Assembly: GCA_038501195.1 (NCBI GenBank)
Contig: JBBPUQ010000006.1
Coordinates: 1,302,001-1,366,000, forward strand
DNA: 64,000 nt
Direction of reading: 5' to 3'
Origin: Nemania diffusa
Taxonomy: Eukaryota; Ascomycota; Sordariomycetes; Xylariales; Xylariaceae
The translations under genes and the position numbers were made by a program. Positions 63,440 to 64,000 of this stretch are shown piece by piece. The notes beneath the pieces are model-generated. The model was not told the origin of the DNA, made no database searches, and saw only the letters and a program-made list of their open reading frames with translations. Positions within the stretch are counted from its first letter, which is position 1, and the number at the start of each line of letters is the position of its first letter.

Positions 63440-64000
63440 CTAAGGATCAATGTTGGGGGGTCCCGAGCCGGTGAATGTCTCTACACGCCATTTCAATGTT
63501 GACGGATCCAAACATAGAATGGGCTTCCTCAGTGGAGTAACAAAAGGATTCCGGCGTGGAGGCCGTCTCATCGTGACCAGATGCTCGGGTGGCGTATAGG
63601 GATGAGGATCCTCCTCCTCCTTCTCCCGTAGAAGCTGCTGGATCCGGCGCAGCGACCCGGTATGCCACGCCTGGTACCTCTCGCCTGCGCCCACGGGCCC
63701 CTAGTGCGACGCGAACAGAAGGCGGCGGGGACCGCTGGGCGAGTTGTGGAGGTCCCACACCGTGCCCGTCGTTGGCAGACGCCCGGACCTGGTGGCCGGC
63801 ATTGGCAGACGCCGGGGCCTGGTGGCTGGCGACGGTTTGGGATCTGGTGACGGTTTTGGGGGGATTAGGAACAGTTTGGGGTCCAATGGGTCGAAGTCTA
63901 GCAATTGTGGAGGGGGAACCGGCGCCTTGCCGAAGGGGGCACTGCCGAAGGGGATGTTCACCGTCATCCGCGGGAGTAGCTGGTAGGACCGGGGCGGCTT
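63440..64000 (-). CDS. Partial hypothetical protein, proline-rich, with in-frame TAG or a short intron
   Basis: One minus-strand frame enters from beyond the window (KPPRSYQLLPRMTVNIPFG) and continues with KAPVPPPQLLDFDPLDPK and a proline/arginine-rich stretch that contains two similar units (ATRPRRLPM, ATRSGRLPT). It meets TAG at 63703-63701. The same frame goes on as GAGERYQAWHTGSLRRIQQ, then PPRRNPFVTPLRKPILCLD, and ends at 63440. A 60-nt intron from 63760 (GTGTGG) to 63701 (CACTAG) would remove the stop and keep the frame, but its donor is weak. Alternatives are two unrelated frames or a real premature stop. The start, full length and function cannot be seen. No family recognised. Confidence 0.4.

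Overview
ORGANISM AND STYLE: The window is nuclear DNA of a filamentous ascomycete, most likely a sordariomycete (inference). Genes carry short GT-AG introns of about 43-200 nt, neighbours are co-oriented or opposed at random, a tRNA gene carries an intron, and the proteins are typical of moulds: a kelch/coiled-coil Tea1-type polarity protein, Kog1/Raptor, a fungal catalase-peroxidase, an S1/P1 nuclease, a Zn2Cys6 regulator, an NRPS-like reductase and small secreted proteins. Intergenic DNA is AT-rich and full of CCTACCTA/TAGGTAGG runs. All exon structures were rebuilt by hand from splice sites, frame continuity and family motifs. LAYOUT: 1-1670 holds the 3' part of a siroheme-pathway methyltransferase gene. 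1918-7787 is a minus-strand group: an AsaB/GA4-desaturase-like oxidoreductase, a very small Zn2Cys6 protein with an Asp-Gln-rich tail, and a HOL1-like MFS transporter. 11404-12587 is a MYND-finger protein whose frame breaks once. 12849-12950 is tRNA-Arg(ACG) with an intron. 15390-17818 is catalase-peroxidase. 22177-31496 is a secondary-metabolism zone: an intact A-T-R NRPS-like carboxylic acid reductase, a P450 with a one-base frameshift, and a scar in which the 5' part of a DHA2-type MFS gene lies directly against the 3' reductase domain of a PKS-NRPS, both carrying stop codons. 32241-36261 holds two secreted proteins, one GPI-anchor-like and one cysteine-rich. 37419-38703 is a PQ-loop vacuolar transporter, 40024-41163 an S1/P1 nuclease, and 44984-46685 a secreted Asn/Gly-repeat protein. 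49755-54309 (tea1-like) and 57921-62580 (kog1) are divergent housekeeping genes about 3.6 kb apart. A partial, uncertain gene runs off the right edge. HOW THEY WORK TOGETHER: tea1-like and kog1 serve polarity and TORC1 growth control; KatG detoxifies peroxide; the siroheme gene feeds sulfite/nitrite reductase; the PQ-loop protein handles vacuolar amino acids. The reductase, P450 and MFS/PKS-NRPS remnant look like the residue of a larger metabolite cluster that has lost its core synthase. The left AsaB-like/Zn2Cys6/MFS group may be a second small pathway, but nothing in the sequence proves the three act together.
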